In this document: positions 8,979 to 17,069 of the stretch, piece by piece
Position numbering within the stretch: position 1 is the first letter of the stretch
Layout of the letters: the number at the start of each line of letters is the position of its first letter
NCBI RefSeq assembly: GCF_016587375.1
Contig: NZ_BNJG01000002.1
Span: 2,108,001-2,172,000, forward strand
Direction: 5' to 3'
DNA from: Ktedonobacter robiniae
GTDB taxonomy: Bacteria; Chloroflexota; Ktedonobacteria; Ktedonobacterales; Ktedonobacteraceae
DNA: 64,000 nucleotides
The notes under the pieces: model-generated
The model's input: the letters and a program-made list of their open reading frames with translations, nothing else
Database searches by the model: none
What the model was told of the DNA's origin: nothing
Translations under genes and position numbers: made by a program

Positions 8979-9022
8979 GACACCTCGCCATAAGATGCTT
9001 GAAAGGGGTCCGCACTCGAATT
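8979..9022 (-). repeat. Inverted repeat left of dinB
   Basis: Read on the minus strand, this matches 9809-9853 on the plus strand at about 40 of 45 positions, sharing TTTCAAGCATC and ATGGCGAGGTGTCC. The two copies face each other across the DinB gene. Confidence 0.8.
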
Positions 9023-9199
9023 GGGCAAAAAACTTCACGCCTGATCACCGACTTGATCTTCCGGCGCTAGGAAGGTGTACACTTCTTTTGAGAAAACTGA
9101 CGCACGACACGACCGAGTGCAGAACGTTCGATATTAGGATATTTTTTCACCGCTTTCTGTGCTACATTGTGAGAAAAAAAGCAGAAAGGAACACACGTT

Positions 9200-9757
9200 A
9201 TGGCGGAACAACTGATGGAGACAACGTTGCGCACCGCTCTGTGGCAGCAGTTCGGCGCGACGATCGACACGCTCGAAAACGCTTTGCTTGCCTGTCCCAG
9301 CATGCATTGGAATGGACTCCTCTGGAGTGACCCGAGAGCCCCAGAATACCCGACATTCTGGTCGATCACCCATCACACCCTCTTCTGGCTCGACTTGTAT
9401 CTCACAGGCTCACTTGAAGGATTCGCTCCTCCTGCGCCCTTCACCCTGGATGAGCTTGATCCGGCAGGTGCCCTTCCCGAACAGCCCTACACCAAGGAGG
9501 AGCTACACGCCTATCTGGTGCATCTGCGCAAGAAGTGCCAGACAACGATTGCTGAGTTGTCAGACGAGAAAGCGCACCAACAGGTCGCTTTCCCCTGGGC
9601 CAGGGGAAAGCAGGTGAGCTATTTAGAGCTGCTCTTGTACACCATGCGTCACGTGCAGGAACATGCGGCCCAACTGAGCCTTTTTCTCGGACAGCACGGC
9701 ATCCCGGACGAGGCGCTCGACTGGGTCGCGCGAGCGAAGGGTGAAGTGGACCTCTGA
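9200..9757 (+). CDS. DinB-family four-helix protein
   Basis: The 185-residue protein has the DinB/YfiT-type helix bundle with the expected metal-binding histidines: ITHHTLFWLDLYL (~52-64) and RHVQEHAAQLSLFL near residues 153-166. Family members are putative metal-dependent thiol-transfer or detoxification enzymes, mostly uncharacterised. A good AAAGGAA site precedes the ATG at 9200. Inverted repeats of about 45 bp flank it on both sides with nothing else between them, suggesting that the gene can be carried as a single-gene cassette. A second DinB gene lies at 31170. Confidence 0.85.
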   Translation: MAEQLMETTLRTALWQQFGATIDTLENALLACPSMHWNGLLWSDPRAPEYPTFWSITHHTLFWLDLYLTGSLEGFAPPAPFTLDELDPAGALPEQPYTKEELHAYLVHLRKKCQTTIAELSDEKAHQQVAFPWARGKQVSYLELLLYTMRHVQEHAAQLSLFLGQHGIPDEALDWVARAKGEVDL

Positions 9758-9808
9758 GGCGCGCGGAGGCGCGAGTGGTCTACCAGTTGGTTCGCCTTCG
9801 CATTCCCC

Positions 9809-9853
9809 AACTCGAGTGCGCACCTCTTTCAAGCATCATATGGCGAGGTGTCC
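9809..9853 (+). repeat. Inverted repeat right of dinB
   Basis: This is the partner of 8979-9022. It begins AACTCGAGTGCG and ends GGCGAGGTGTCC, with a few substitutions and one single-base gap relative to the left copy. Confidence 0.8.
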
Positions 9854-9938
9854 AAGGGGAGGATGTTGTCTCGGGATGGAGGGTGCCATACCATGATGCC
9901 TGATATGACCCGTTTGTGAAGAGAAAGGAGCAAGAAGC

Positions 9939-10301
9939 ATGATTCCTACGACGAATCTCGACCTGTTCGCGGGAATTCCAGTCACCGACTACGCGGTGGC
10001 GCTCTCGTGGTACCAACGGCTGCTGGGTGAGGCGCCCGCATTCTATCCAAACGACAGAGAGGCCGTGTGGGAGCTCGCTCCGCATCGGTACATGTACATT
10101 GTGCTGCGGCCGGAGCACGCTGGCTACGCCGTGCACTTGAGCTTCGTCGATGACCTCGATGCGCTCGTGGCGCAGATAGCCGATCGGGGACTCGACCCTG
10201 CGGAGCGGGAAACCTACTCCAACGGCACGCGCAAGATCACGTACCGCGATCCTGACGGAAACGAGATCGCATTCGGCGGCGCTCCGCTGGAACCGGCTTA
10301 A
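9939..10301 (+). CDS. VOC-family (glyoxalase/bleomycin-resistance-like) protein
   Basis: The 120-residue product has the two beta-alpha-beta-beta-beta modules of the vicinal oxygen chelate fold: FAGIPVTDYAVALSWYQRLLG at the start and a closing ITYRDPDGNEIAFGG strand pair with the typical DPDGN motif. Such proteins are metal-dependent dioxygenases, isomerases or antibiotic-sequestering proteins. This one is too generic to assign. A GAGAAAGGAG element lies 7-10 bases before the ATG. GC content is higher than in the dinB-side sequence and similar to the next gene. Confidence 0.85.
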   Translation: MIPTTNLDLFAGIPVTDYAVALSWYQRLLGEAPAFYPNDREAVWELAPHRYMYIVLRPEHAGYAVHLSFVDDLDALVAQIADRGLDPAERETYSNGTRKITYRDPDGNEIAFGGAPLEPA

Positions 10302-10537
10302 AGCTGTGGCAGCGAGACGAAAACGGCAGAATCGGTTCTTGCCATTCATCCTTTATCTTCCAACCACGTCCCAGTCCGTTTTTCCTGTTGGAGACCAACG
10401 CTTGCCCTTCACCTCGGCCTGCGTTGGTTGGCCACAGGGGAAAAGAACTGGGATGTGGTCGGCAGGGAATGATGACAGGCCGCGAACAGGCCAAGAACGT
10501 TCTTAGACACGGAAAGCGCATGAAAGGAAGGGAACGT

Positions 10538-11464
10538 ATGTCAACCTTTGAGAACAGCAACGCAGATCGGGGAAAAAACGCACCATCCATGCCTGAACCC
10601 AACGTCCTGCTGGACGGACTCGCCTATGTCGAATCGCCTCGCTGGCACGAGGGCCGACTGTGGTTCGCCCACTGGGGGACGGGCGAGATCGTCGCAGTAG
10701 ATCCTTTCGGCAACAGTGAAGTCACCGGCCACGGACCTGCTGGCCTGGGCTGGGCCATCGACTGGCTGCCCGATGGCCGCCTGCTGGTCACGGGCAAGGA
10801 GCTGCTGCGCAGGGAGCCGAACGGGTCGATGGTTCGGCACACCGACCTCAGCAGTATCTCTAGCTTCGGTTGGAACGAGATCGTCGTGGACGGTAGAGGT
10901 AACATCTACCTCAACAGCATCAACTTCGGTTTTCTCGCCGGCGAGCAGCCCACATCCGGCATCATCGCGCTGGTCACCCCGGACGGCTCGGCCCGCAAAG
11001 TCGTGGGCGACCTGGCGTTCCCCAACGGCATGGTGGTGACGCCGGACAACAAGGCGCTGATCATCTCCGAGTCCTTCACCGGGCGGCTCATCGCGTTCGA
11101 TATCGAAGCCGATGGCAGCCTGTCCAACCGGCGGGTGTGGGCCGAGGGCCTTGGCCCAGACGGCATCTGCATGGACGCCGAAGGTGCCATCTGGGTCCAG
11201 ACAGCGGACACCCGTACACACACCGGTCGTGACGATGCACCAGAAGGCGCTGTTGTGCGGGTCCGCGAGGGCGGCGAGGTGCTACAGCGGATCGAGTACG
11301 ACCGCGCGATCTTCGCCGCCATGCTCGGTGGACCGGACCGCACGACGCTGTTCCTGCTGGCGGCCCAGTGGCGCGGCATCGAGCAGGTGAACGAGGCGGT
11401 CGCAGCTCGGACCGGTCAGGTGTTGGTCAGCCAGGTATCGGTACCCGGTGCCGGATGGCCGTGA
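10538..11464 (+). CDS. SMP-30/gluconolactonase-type beta-propeller protein
   Basis: The 308-residue protein matches the SMP-30/gluconolactonase family of six-bladed propellers. Likely metal ligands are Glu in YVESPRWHEG, Asn in FGWNEIVVDGRGN and Asp in GPDGICMDAEGAIW, and blade repeats are visible throughout. These enzymes hydrolyse sugar lactones or related esters. The start at 10538 (MSTFEN) follows an AAGGAAGGG site. An upstream in-frame ATG at 10520 is possible. The coding region is markedly GC-rich compared with flanking intergenic DNA, consistent with horizontal origin. No operon partner is evident. Confidence 0.85.
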   Translation: MSTFENSNADRGKNAPSMPEPNVLLDGLAYVESPRWHEGRLWFAHWGTGEIVAVDPFGNSEVTGHGPAGLGWAIDWLPDGRLLVTGKELLRREPNGSMVRHTDLSSISSFGWNEIVVDGRGNIYLNSINFGFLAGEQPTSGIIALVTPDGSARKVVGDLAFPNGMVVTPDNKALIISESFTGRLIAFDIEADGSLSNRRVWAEGLGPDGICMDAEGAIWVQTADTRTHTGRDDAPEGAVVRVREGGEVLQRIEYDRAIFAAMLGGPDRTTLFLLAAQWRGIEQVNEAVAARTGQVLVSQVSVPGAGWP

Positions 11465-11829
11465 CAGAGGACAGACCGTCGAATGGCAGTTCTGACGTAT
11501 CAAAGAGGTGTAGTCCTCGCCCGTCCTCGCGTATCAGCCAACCCAGATGTCTGGTCGATGATCGGATCATATCCAGGCGACAAGGACGCGGTAACTGCCC
11601 GGAGCGTGTGGGTTATTTACAACTTTTTCTGATGCGATTCTAGATGTGGAGCGGTTTGCCCAGATTCGTTTGTCCCAGTGCTCAAGATTGAGGGCAATGT
11701 TCCACGTTTGAGGGCCAGATCTGCTCACTTGGTAGGGCATTTACATACGACATCTGATGGTGAGGTATCACTACCCGTTTGTTGATTGTTTCACAGATTC
11801 CAGGTACTCTTGTGAGTGGAGAGGCACTG
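11465..11829. other. Intergenic region between the SMP-30 gene and the IS110 element
   Basis: No gene is supported. The region holds the ~80-bp repeat copy 2. Near 11613-11640 a GTTATTTACAAC segment resembles part of the GTAAATAA repeat family found at 19090. Confidence 0.5.
11675..11757 (+). repeat. ~80-bp dispersed repeat, copy 2
   Basis: Direct counterpart of 8594-8672 in the opposite orientation, with a handful of differences. The end GCATTTACATACG and the CGTATGTAC next to copy 1 hint at short terminal inverted repeats. Confidence 0.85.
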
Positions 11830-12013
11830 AGGAGTAGCTCCCCTCAGAAGAGGACTCGGAGAACCTTCAGGGCATTTTGAGGCATGACCTTTCACTGGTA
11901 ATTGGGGGGCGTGCGCGAAATCCTTCATACGCATTTGAAGGCCAGTACAACTTTTCGTATGTAACTGGGCAGGCCACGCCCACGAGCCCTAGCCTCTCCA
12001 TCCACCAGGAGGT
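11830..12013 (+). ncRNA. Candidate structured leader (possible bridge RNA) of IS110 element 1
   Basis: The non-coding left end of this IS110 element can fold. GGGCGTG at 11907-11913 pairs with CACGCCC at 11975-11981 and encloses an inner hairpin built from CCTTCATACGCATTTGAAGG. IS110-group elements are known to encode a bridge RNA in the non-coding end upstream of the recombinase. Position and structure fit, but the RNA is inferred and its ends are not defined. Confidence 0.35.
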
Positions 12014-12019
12014 GTGACA

Positions 12020-13444
12020 ATGACCAGCAGCAAGCAGAGGCGCACAGAATTCCAGGGTTTGCCCACTCTCCCGAATGAGGCTCTTTACATTGGTGTTGAT
12101 ATCGGCAAATTCAAACATGTTGCTGGCTTCCTCTCGAAAACACTTTTAGAACGTCATAAACATTTTGATCATTGTCCTGCATTCATCTTTGAGCAATCAC
12201 GAGAAGGTTTCCGGGCTTTTGTAGAGCGTATCCAAGCCTATTGTCCTCTTGAGCAGTGTTTCATTCTCATGGAACAAACGGGCCATTATCATCGATCGCT
12301 CCTCCAGTATTTGTTAGAGCTGGATCTTCCGGTTTTTGTCATCCATATTCAACGCCGCCAGGAGGGCATGGTCAAAACCGATAAACGCGATGCGTTAGGG
12401 TTAGCAAATCAGCTCTACACCCAACTTGAACTCGGTGCACAGGTTGCCAACACGCTTCAGGCAATTCGTCGGGCGCTTCCTCCCTCTGAGGCCGCAGCCC
12501 AACTCAAAGGATTGATGCGCCACCGCTATGAACTGGTGAACGAAGCCACTCAGCGGAAAAACAAGCTGACAGCCATTTGCGATGAACTCTTTCCCGAATT
12601 TACCCAAGTCTTCAAAGACCCGAATGCTGCTCTTGCCTTAGATCTGCGTGAGCATTTCCCTACACCTGCTGCTATTGCTGCCGCGACTTCGATAGAACTT
12701 CGAACAGTGCGAAGGAGAAATCATCCCTCCGAAGCCCAGTTCATGCAGATCCAGCAGCTCGCCGGGCAAAGTATTGGGACGAAAAACCCGGCCCGGCAAG
12801 ACAGCCTGATTGTCGAACAAACCTTGTTGATTCAGGAACTTCGACTCCTTCAAAACCATCTGGAGCAACTTGAAGAGAAAATTGGCCAAATCGTTGAGAA
12901 AAGTCGTGAGGGCCAGATTCTGACCTCCATCCCTCCCATTGGCCCGCTCTTTGCGGCGTCGATCATCGCGACTATCGGCTCTATTGGCAATTTTGAGGAC
13001 GCAGCTCATCTCAAATCCTATTTTGGCTGGGCACCAATCAGAACGCAAACAGGTGTGTCTTTTGATCGCACGCGCCTCACAAAGGCGGGCTCACGTGAAA
13101 TGAAGAAAGTGATGTTCCTTGTGGCCTGGAAAGCGATCCAGATGGACACCGAATGGGCAAAGCTCTACAAACGTTTGGTCCCTCGACTCTGTTTCTATGA
13201 TGAGAGAATGCAAGCCTACAAAGGAAAAGGGAAGGCTTTGGGCCATATCATTGGCCGCTTAATTACACTGATCTTTGCGCTCCTCAAGAAGGATTACGAA
13301 CTCCTCAACAAGCTTTCGCCTGGCACTGAACCTCCTCCTCCAACCATGTATGACCCTGAACTGCATCAACGTCACCGGACAGGGCACTATTCCCCACTCC
13401 GCAGGGAGGGTCCACAGAATCGGATTGTTCAGCACTCCTCGTGA
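12020..13444 (+). CDS. IS110-family transposase (element 1)
   Basis: This 474-residue DEDD recombinase has the N-terminal RuvC-like domain (YIGVDIGKFKH with the first Asp, EQTGHYH with Glu, KTDKRDALGLA with the third acidic site). After a coiled-coil linker comes the C-terminal serine-containing domain (SIPPIGPLFAASII, YFGWAPIRTQTG, LTKAGSREMKKV). The start at 12020 follows an AGGAGG site. A GTG at 12014 is possible but lies inside that spacing. The gene is intact and the 3' end is longer than in typical family members. The element would move by RNA-guided recombination. Confidence 0.9.
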   Translation: MTSSKQRRTEFQGLPTLPNEALYIGVDIGKFKHVAGFLSKTLLERHKHFDHCPAFIFEQSREGFRAFVERIQAYCPLEQCFILMEQTGHYHRSLLQYLLELDLPVFVIHIQRRQEGMVKTDKRDALGLANQLYTQLELGAQVANTLQAIRRALPPSEAAAQLKGLMRHRYELVNEATQRKNKLTAICDELFPEFTQVFKDPNAALALDLREHFPTPAAIAAATSIELRTVRRRNHPSEAQFMQIQQLAGQSIGTKNPARQDSLIVEQTLLIQELRLLQNHLEQLEEKIGQIVEKSREGQILTSIPPIGPLFAASIIATIGSIGNFEDAAHLKSYFGWAPIRTQTGVSFDRTRLTKAGSREMKKVMFLVAWKAIQMDTEWAKLYKRLVPRLCFYDERMQAYKGKGKALGHIIGRLITLIFALLKKDYELLNKLSPGTEPPPPTMYDPELHQRHRTGHYSPLRREGPQNRIVQHSS

Positions 13445-13599
13445 AGATGATTATCTCTGCTACGTAGACATTGGGAACGTTAGAGCATTTTTCGGGTATT
13501 TGCTTCCCACCTCTCATACGCATTACCACTTACCCCGATCATTTGGGTACTATGGGGGTTCCGTCGCCGTAGGCTCGCGCCTGTAGGCGATCCCGCATT

Positions 13600-13925
13600 T
13601 ACGCTTGTGAAACGTTGAGGATGGGTAGGTGCCCGTTCGTCCTTTACCCCGATCATTTCGGGTCGCCCCCTGAAAAGAGCTTTTGCGTCCCTATGGGAAC
13701 TGGACGCTATTTCAGAGTCATCGTGTCATGAAGGCTACGATGGGAGAGGGCTTCTCCACACGGACTTGGGTTCAGCAAACTTAGCTTCACCATGCATCCA
13801 AGACTCGCGGGTCAAACTGCCATACCTTCCTTCTGGCTTTCCCACTTTCTTCTGCCATGCTCTTGTCCTCTTCGGGTTTCCCCTCCAAGTAAGGCAATGT
13901 ATTCGGAGGTATCTGCTCTTAACCC
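13600..13925 (-). ncRNA. Candidate omega-RNA / right-end region of TnpB element 1
   Basis: The non-coding DNA directly downstream of the tnpB stop on the minus strand is where TnpB guide RNAs are normally encoded. It contains a hairpin (CCCGAAATGATCGGGG around 13636-13655), and a close copy of that motif lies near 13531. No exact right end could be fixed. Confidence 0.3.
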
Positions 13926-15070
13926 CGGCTACTGAGTAGCGATTCCACAAGCGCCGAAGCGGCGCACCCCGTATGCCCTACGGTACTGAGAGCCTTCTGC
14001 AAAATGTTGAGCGCTGCGTTATGATCCCTGTCTAAGACCACACCACACGCCGTACACACATGCGTGCGCACACTCAGTGTTTTCTTCACAAGCGTTCCAC
14101 ACGTACTACACTCTTGACTCGTATAGTGTGGGGATACTACTATGACAGGGATTGTATGCATTGCTGCATAATACTTAACCCAAAGCAGAAATTGCCCCCA
14201 TCCAGCATCATGGATGCTCTTGGCAAGGTGCCTGTTGCGTACCATGTTGCGAATCTGCAACTCTTCAAAGGCAATCAAATCGTGAGATGTGACGAGCGCG
14301 TTTGCCTGCTTTCTGGCAAAATCTTCGCGCTGCCTTTGGACTTTCAAATGCGCATACGCCACGGCTTGGCGGGCTTTTTTGCGGTTTTTACTCTTCTTTT
14401 GTTTGTGTGAGAGGCGACGTTGCAAGCGTTTGAGACGCTTTTCTGCCTTACGATAGTGGCAGGGATTCTCGACGGTGTTCCCTTCAGAATCGGTAGAGAA
14501 GGCTTTTAAGCCAACGTCAATTCCGACCTGTTTGCCAGTGGGAACATGTTCCACCCTTCGCTGTGCCTGGATACAAAACTGAGCATAATACCCATCGACA
14601 CGTCGGATGAGACGAATACGAGTGATAGCGGGTATGGGGCGGGTCGCAAGATCACGACTCCCGATCAAACGCACTCTGCCAATACCACACCCATCGGTGA
14701 AGGTGATGTGCCTGCCATCAGGGTCCAGTTTCCAGCCCGTCTGTTTATACTCCACAGAACGGTTATCGTGCTGAAAACGGGGATAGCCTTTCTTGCCTGG
14801 CTTCTTCTGTTTGCAGTTGTCGTAGAAGCGTACAATGGCAGATCACGCCCGATCCGCACTGGCTTGTCGAGCCTGAGAATTGAGCGAAAAGACGAAGGGG
14901 TGTTCTTTGGCAAGGACGGCGCAATACATTTGCAAGTCATTCCTGGTCGCGTGGTCATCCATCCACAAGCGGAGGCACGTATTGCGAATGAACTGCACAA
15001 TGCGAATAGCTTCATCAATGGCGGCGTATTGTGCCTTGGTGCCATCAATCTTATATTCGTAGATCAGCAT
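13919..15070 (-). pseudogene. TnpB (IS200/IS605 type) with an in-frame TGA
   Basis: Reading from the ATG at 15070 (AAGGAG site upstream) gives a TnpB of about 383 codons interrupted by a single in-frame TGA at 14845-14843. Coding sequence continues seamlessly on both sides: ...ASADRA, stop, SAIVRFYDNCKQKK.... A Trp codon changed to TGA is the likely event. The catalytic parts are otherwise present: GIDVGLKAF (Asp), FEELQIRN (Glu), a CSTCG...CTACG zinc ribbon and LDRDHNAALNI (last Asp). Without readthrough the downstream part would be expressed only from an internal start. No tnpA is adjacent; a ribbon-helix-helix gene is divergently oriented. Confidence 0.85.
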
Positions 15071-15108
15071 TGCGCCCCTTGCTCCTTCCCTCTGTGTTAT
15101 GCTATGAC

Positions 15109-15132
15109 TATACATCAATATTCTGATGTATA
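15109..15132. promoter_or_regulatory. Palindromic operator between tnpB and the ribbon-helix-helix gene
   Basis: TATACATCA, ATATTC, TGATGTATA: 9-bp perfect arms around a 6-bp spacer. It lies 39 bases from the tnpB start and 15 bases from the ribbon-helix-helix start, an ideal position for the small DNA-binding protein to control both genes. Confidence 0.6.
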
Positions 15133-15146
15133 CAAGAGGTGAAAGA

Positions 15147-15359
15147 GTGAGACGTACAAACATTTACCTGAATGAAAAGCAACACCAAAAATTACATGAG
15201 CAAGCGGAGAAAGAGGGGGTCCCTGCCGCAGAATTAGTACGACGTGCCGTGGATGCATTCCTGTTGTGGTATGATCCGTCCTACTGTCCAACTCCACCCA
15301 ATCCACCCCAAACTAAGGAAGAGCCATTTATCCCCCGGATAAATCACGGGGCTTTCTAG
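15147..15359 (+). CDS. Small ribbon-helix-helix (CopG-like) DNA-binding protein
   Basis: About 70 residues. The N-terminal pattern (V/M)RRTNIYLNEKQHQKLHEQ followed by EGVPAAELVRRAVDAFLL is a ribbon-helix-helix fold: one beta strand contacting DNA, then two helices. I choose the GTG at 15147 because an AGAGGTGAAAG element precedes it and the strand then begins at residue 2. An in-frame ATG at 15126 is possible. The proline-rich tail is unstructured. It is divergent from tnpB and sits next to the palindrome at 15109-15132, so it probably represses tnpB and itself. Confidence 0.75.
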   Translation: MRRTNIYLNEKQHQKLHEQAEKEGVPAAELVRRAVDAFLLWYDPSYCPTPPNPPQTKEEPFIPRINHGAF

Positions 15360-15725
15360 CTCGTTTTCTGTAAATCCCACGGGTTGTGCAACGAGAACCA
15401 TAACTGAACAATAAGAGGCGGGCACATGAGCGGAAACCGTGTCTCGCTTCCGAGAGAATATGTCAAGAGATCTATTTCGAGACAAGGAAGTGTAAATTTG
15501 GGCATGATGTCGAGCGAAATTTCGAATAATTCGGTGAGTGGGCTTCTGGCTAGTCCTACAATTGTAGATGGCTTGCGATAGCATTTCGGCGTCTGTAATG
15601 GCAGAGTTTGGCAAGAGCTTGATGTGTACGTCGAAAGACGCGACCAAGCCAAACGGTATGCAAAAGGAAGAGATCGCTTACCTACAAGCTAAGAAAAAAG
15701 CCGTCGAAAAATGAGTTCTCCGCTG
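15360..15725. other. Intergenic region downstream of the ribbon-helix-helix gene
   Basis: No supported gene. The stop of the ribbon-helix-helix gene is preceded by a palindromic TTTATCCCCCGGATAAA hairpin. Open stretches on the minus strand (for example 15356-15652) have no family resemblance or ribosome binding site. Confidence 0.4.
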
Positions 15726-16181
15726 CTATTCTTTCTCTGGTTTTGCCGAGGAATCTGCTCCATTTGCTCGTTTTTGAACCAGTGCTAGAATTTCCTCCTG
15801 GAGTGAATTCTTCCCTGTCTGATCATACTCAGCACGTATCCGCTCAACCTCTTCGATATATTTCTCCGACCAATCCCGTAGCGCCCAGATTGGTTCGATG
15901 AGCGTCTGGCCAAGTGTGGTGAGAGAATACTCTACCATAGGGGGCACGACAGGGTAAACCACGCGTTTGACCAGGCCATCGCGTTCCAATGCACGTAACG
16001 TCTGTGTCAACATCTTCTTCGAGATACCCTCAATTTGAGCATGTATCTGACTAAACCGTTTTGTGCCCTGTTGCAGCGCCACAACGACCAGCAATGTCCA
16101 TTGGTCGGCGATTAACTCAAGCCCACGCCGTGTTCGGCAATCCGTTGGAATGGGTTCCACTCTCTGTGTTTTGGTTACCAT
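15726..16181 (-). CDS. HxlR-family transcriptional regulator
   Basis: The 151-residue protein has a winged helix of the HxlR family: CRTRRGLELIADQWTLLVVV, then RFSQIHAQIEGISKKMLTQT as recognition helix and RDGLVKRVVYPVVPPMVEYS as wing. The usual N-terminal HxlR cysteine is present (TDCRTRRG), so thiol or electrophile sensing is possible. It is divergent from two redox enzymes, and a palindrome overlaps its start codon, suggesting autoregulation and control of those genes. The charged C-terminal tail beyond residue ~115 is longer than average. Confidence 0.88.
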   Translation of the reverse strand: MVTKTQRVEPIPTDCRTRRGLELIADQWTLLVVVALQQGTKRFSQIHAQIEGISKKMLTQTLRALERDGLVKRVVYPVVPPMVEYSLTTLGQTLIEPIWALRDWSEKYIEEVERIRAEYDQTGKNSLQEEILALVQKRANGADSSAKPEKE

Positions 16182-16189
16182 AGGGTAAC
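16174..16189. promoter_or_regulatory. Operator candidate at the hxlR start
   Basis: GTTACC, ATAG, GGTAAC forms a palindrome overlapping the hxlR start codon. A further half-site GGGTAAC occurs at about 16246-16252, on the side of the divergent oxidoreductase gene. Confidence 0.45.
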
Positions 16190-16343
16190 TATAGCACTTT
16201 TTTGTTCCTCCTTACAAGAAGAAAGTCTTTTTTGTACCATTGGAGGGTAACAGCTCTCTCCAATGGGGAGAGCTTTGAGAAAAGAGTGGTACTCTTCTGC
16301 GTCTGAGGCGATGGAGAAGAGCGAGAAGAAAGAAAAGAGAACT

Positions 16344-17006
16344 ATGCCGGAACGACGTATTGCTATCCTGGGTGCAGGACCTGTGGGGAGTACTCTGGGC
16401 CACAAATGGGCCAGAGCTGGACACACCGTTGCCTTTGGCGTCAAAGATCCGTCATCGGAGCGAGCACAAAGCTTGCGAGCGCATTTAGGAGAGCATGTGC
16501 TGATCGGCTCCCCAGCAGATGCTCTGGCAATGAGTGATATTGCCGTGCTTGCAGTGCCAGGGGAGGTGGTCGAGGAACTTATTATCACCCATGCTCACCT
16601 GTTGGATCATAAAATTGTCATTGAAGCAGCTAATAAACTCCCACACATTCAAAAAACGTTGTCCACCAAAAAATGGGCTGATCATGAGCCGCTGACCAGT
16701 CTGAGCACCCTTCAAGCTCATGCTCCTCATGCTCAGGTCTACCGGGCCTTCAACTCCTACGGGTGGGAGCCGTTTGCCGATCCATTCTATCAGGGTGTGC
16801 AGGCTGATTTGTTCTACTGCGGTCCTGAAGGTGAGACACAGACTGTAGTTGAGCAGCTCATTACCGAGGTCGGTCTGGGCCCGGTGCGACTGGGTGATGT
16901 GGATCAGGTCGAAGTGGTAGACGATGTCTTACGGCTCTGGGTGACTCTTGCACTTCTCCAGGGCAAGGGACGCGATCAAGTTGCCTTGAAGGTGCTGACC
17001 CGTTAG
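16344..17006 (+). CDS. NAD(P)-binding reductase of the F420:NADP oxidoreductase type
   Basis: About 220 residues with an N-terminal dinucleotide-binding fold (RRIAILGAGPVGSTLGHKWA, glycine motif GAGPVG). The arrangement typical of NADP-dependent F420 reductase-like proteins follows: VLAVPGEVVEELI, VIEAANKLP and a C-terminal half containing RAFNSYGWEPFADP. The start at 16344 (MPERR) has a purine-rich stretch upstream; 16311 is an alternative. The gene is divergent from hxlR and followed 63 bases later by a quinone-reductase-like gene. The pair is probably an HxlR-controlled redox or electrophile response module. True substrate and F420 use are unknown. Confidence 0.8.
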   Translation: MPERRIAILGAGPVGSTLGHKWARAGHTVAFGVKDPSSERAQSLRAHLGEHVLIGSPADALAMSDIAVLAVPGEVVEELIITHAHLLDHKIVIEAANKLPHIQKTLSTKKWADHEPLTSLSTLQAHAPHAQVYRAFNSYGWEPFADPFYQGVQADLFYCGPEGETQTVVEQLITEVGLGPVRLGDVDQVEVVDDVLRLWVTLALLQGKGRDQVALKVLTR

Positions 17007-17069
17007 CTCTGAACAGCAATTCGCTGAAGAGCCTGGCAAAGAAAGAGGAAGAAAAGGAGAGAGACATTT

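Noticed and set aside
10541..11221. Long minus-strand frame opposite the SMP-30 gene
   Set aside because: High-GC genes often give long antisense frames; the propeller motifs are on the plus strand.
14843..15163. A separate short gene upstream of tnpB
   Set aside because: It is the same frame as tnpB and only separated by a TGA, so it is the N-terminus of tnpB.
15356..15652. Possible IS200 TnpA gene near the TnpB element
   Set aside because: No HUH motif or tyrosine context could be found on the minus strand.
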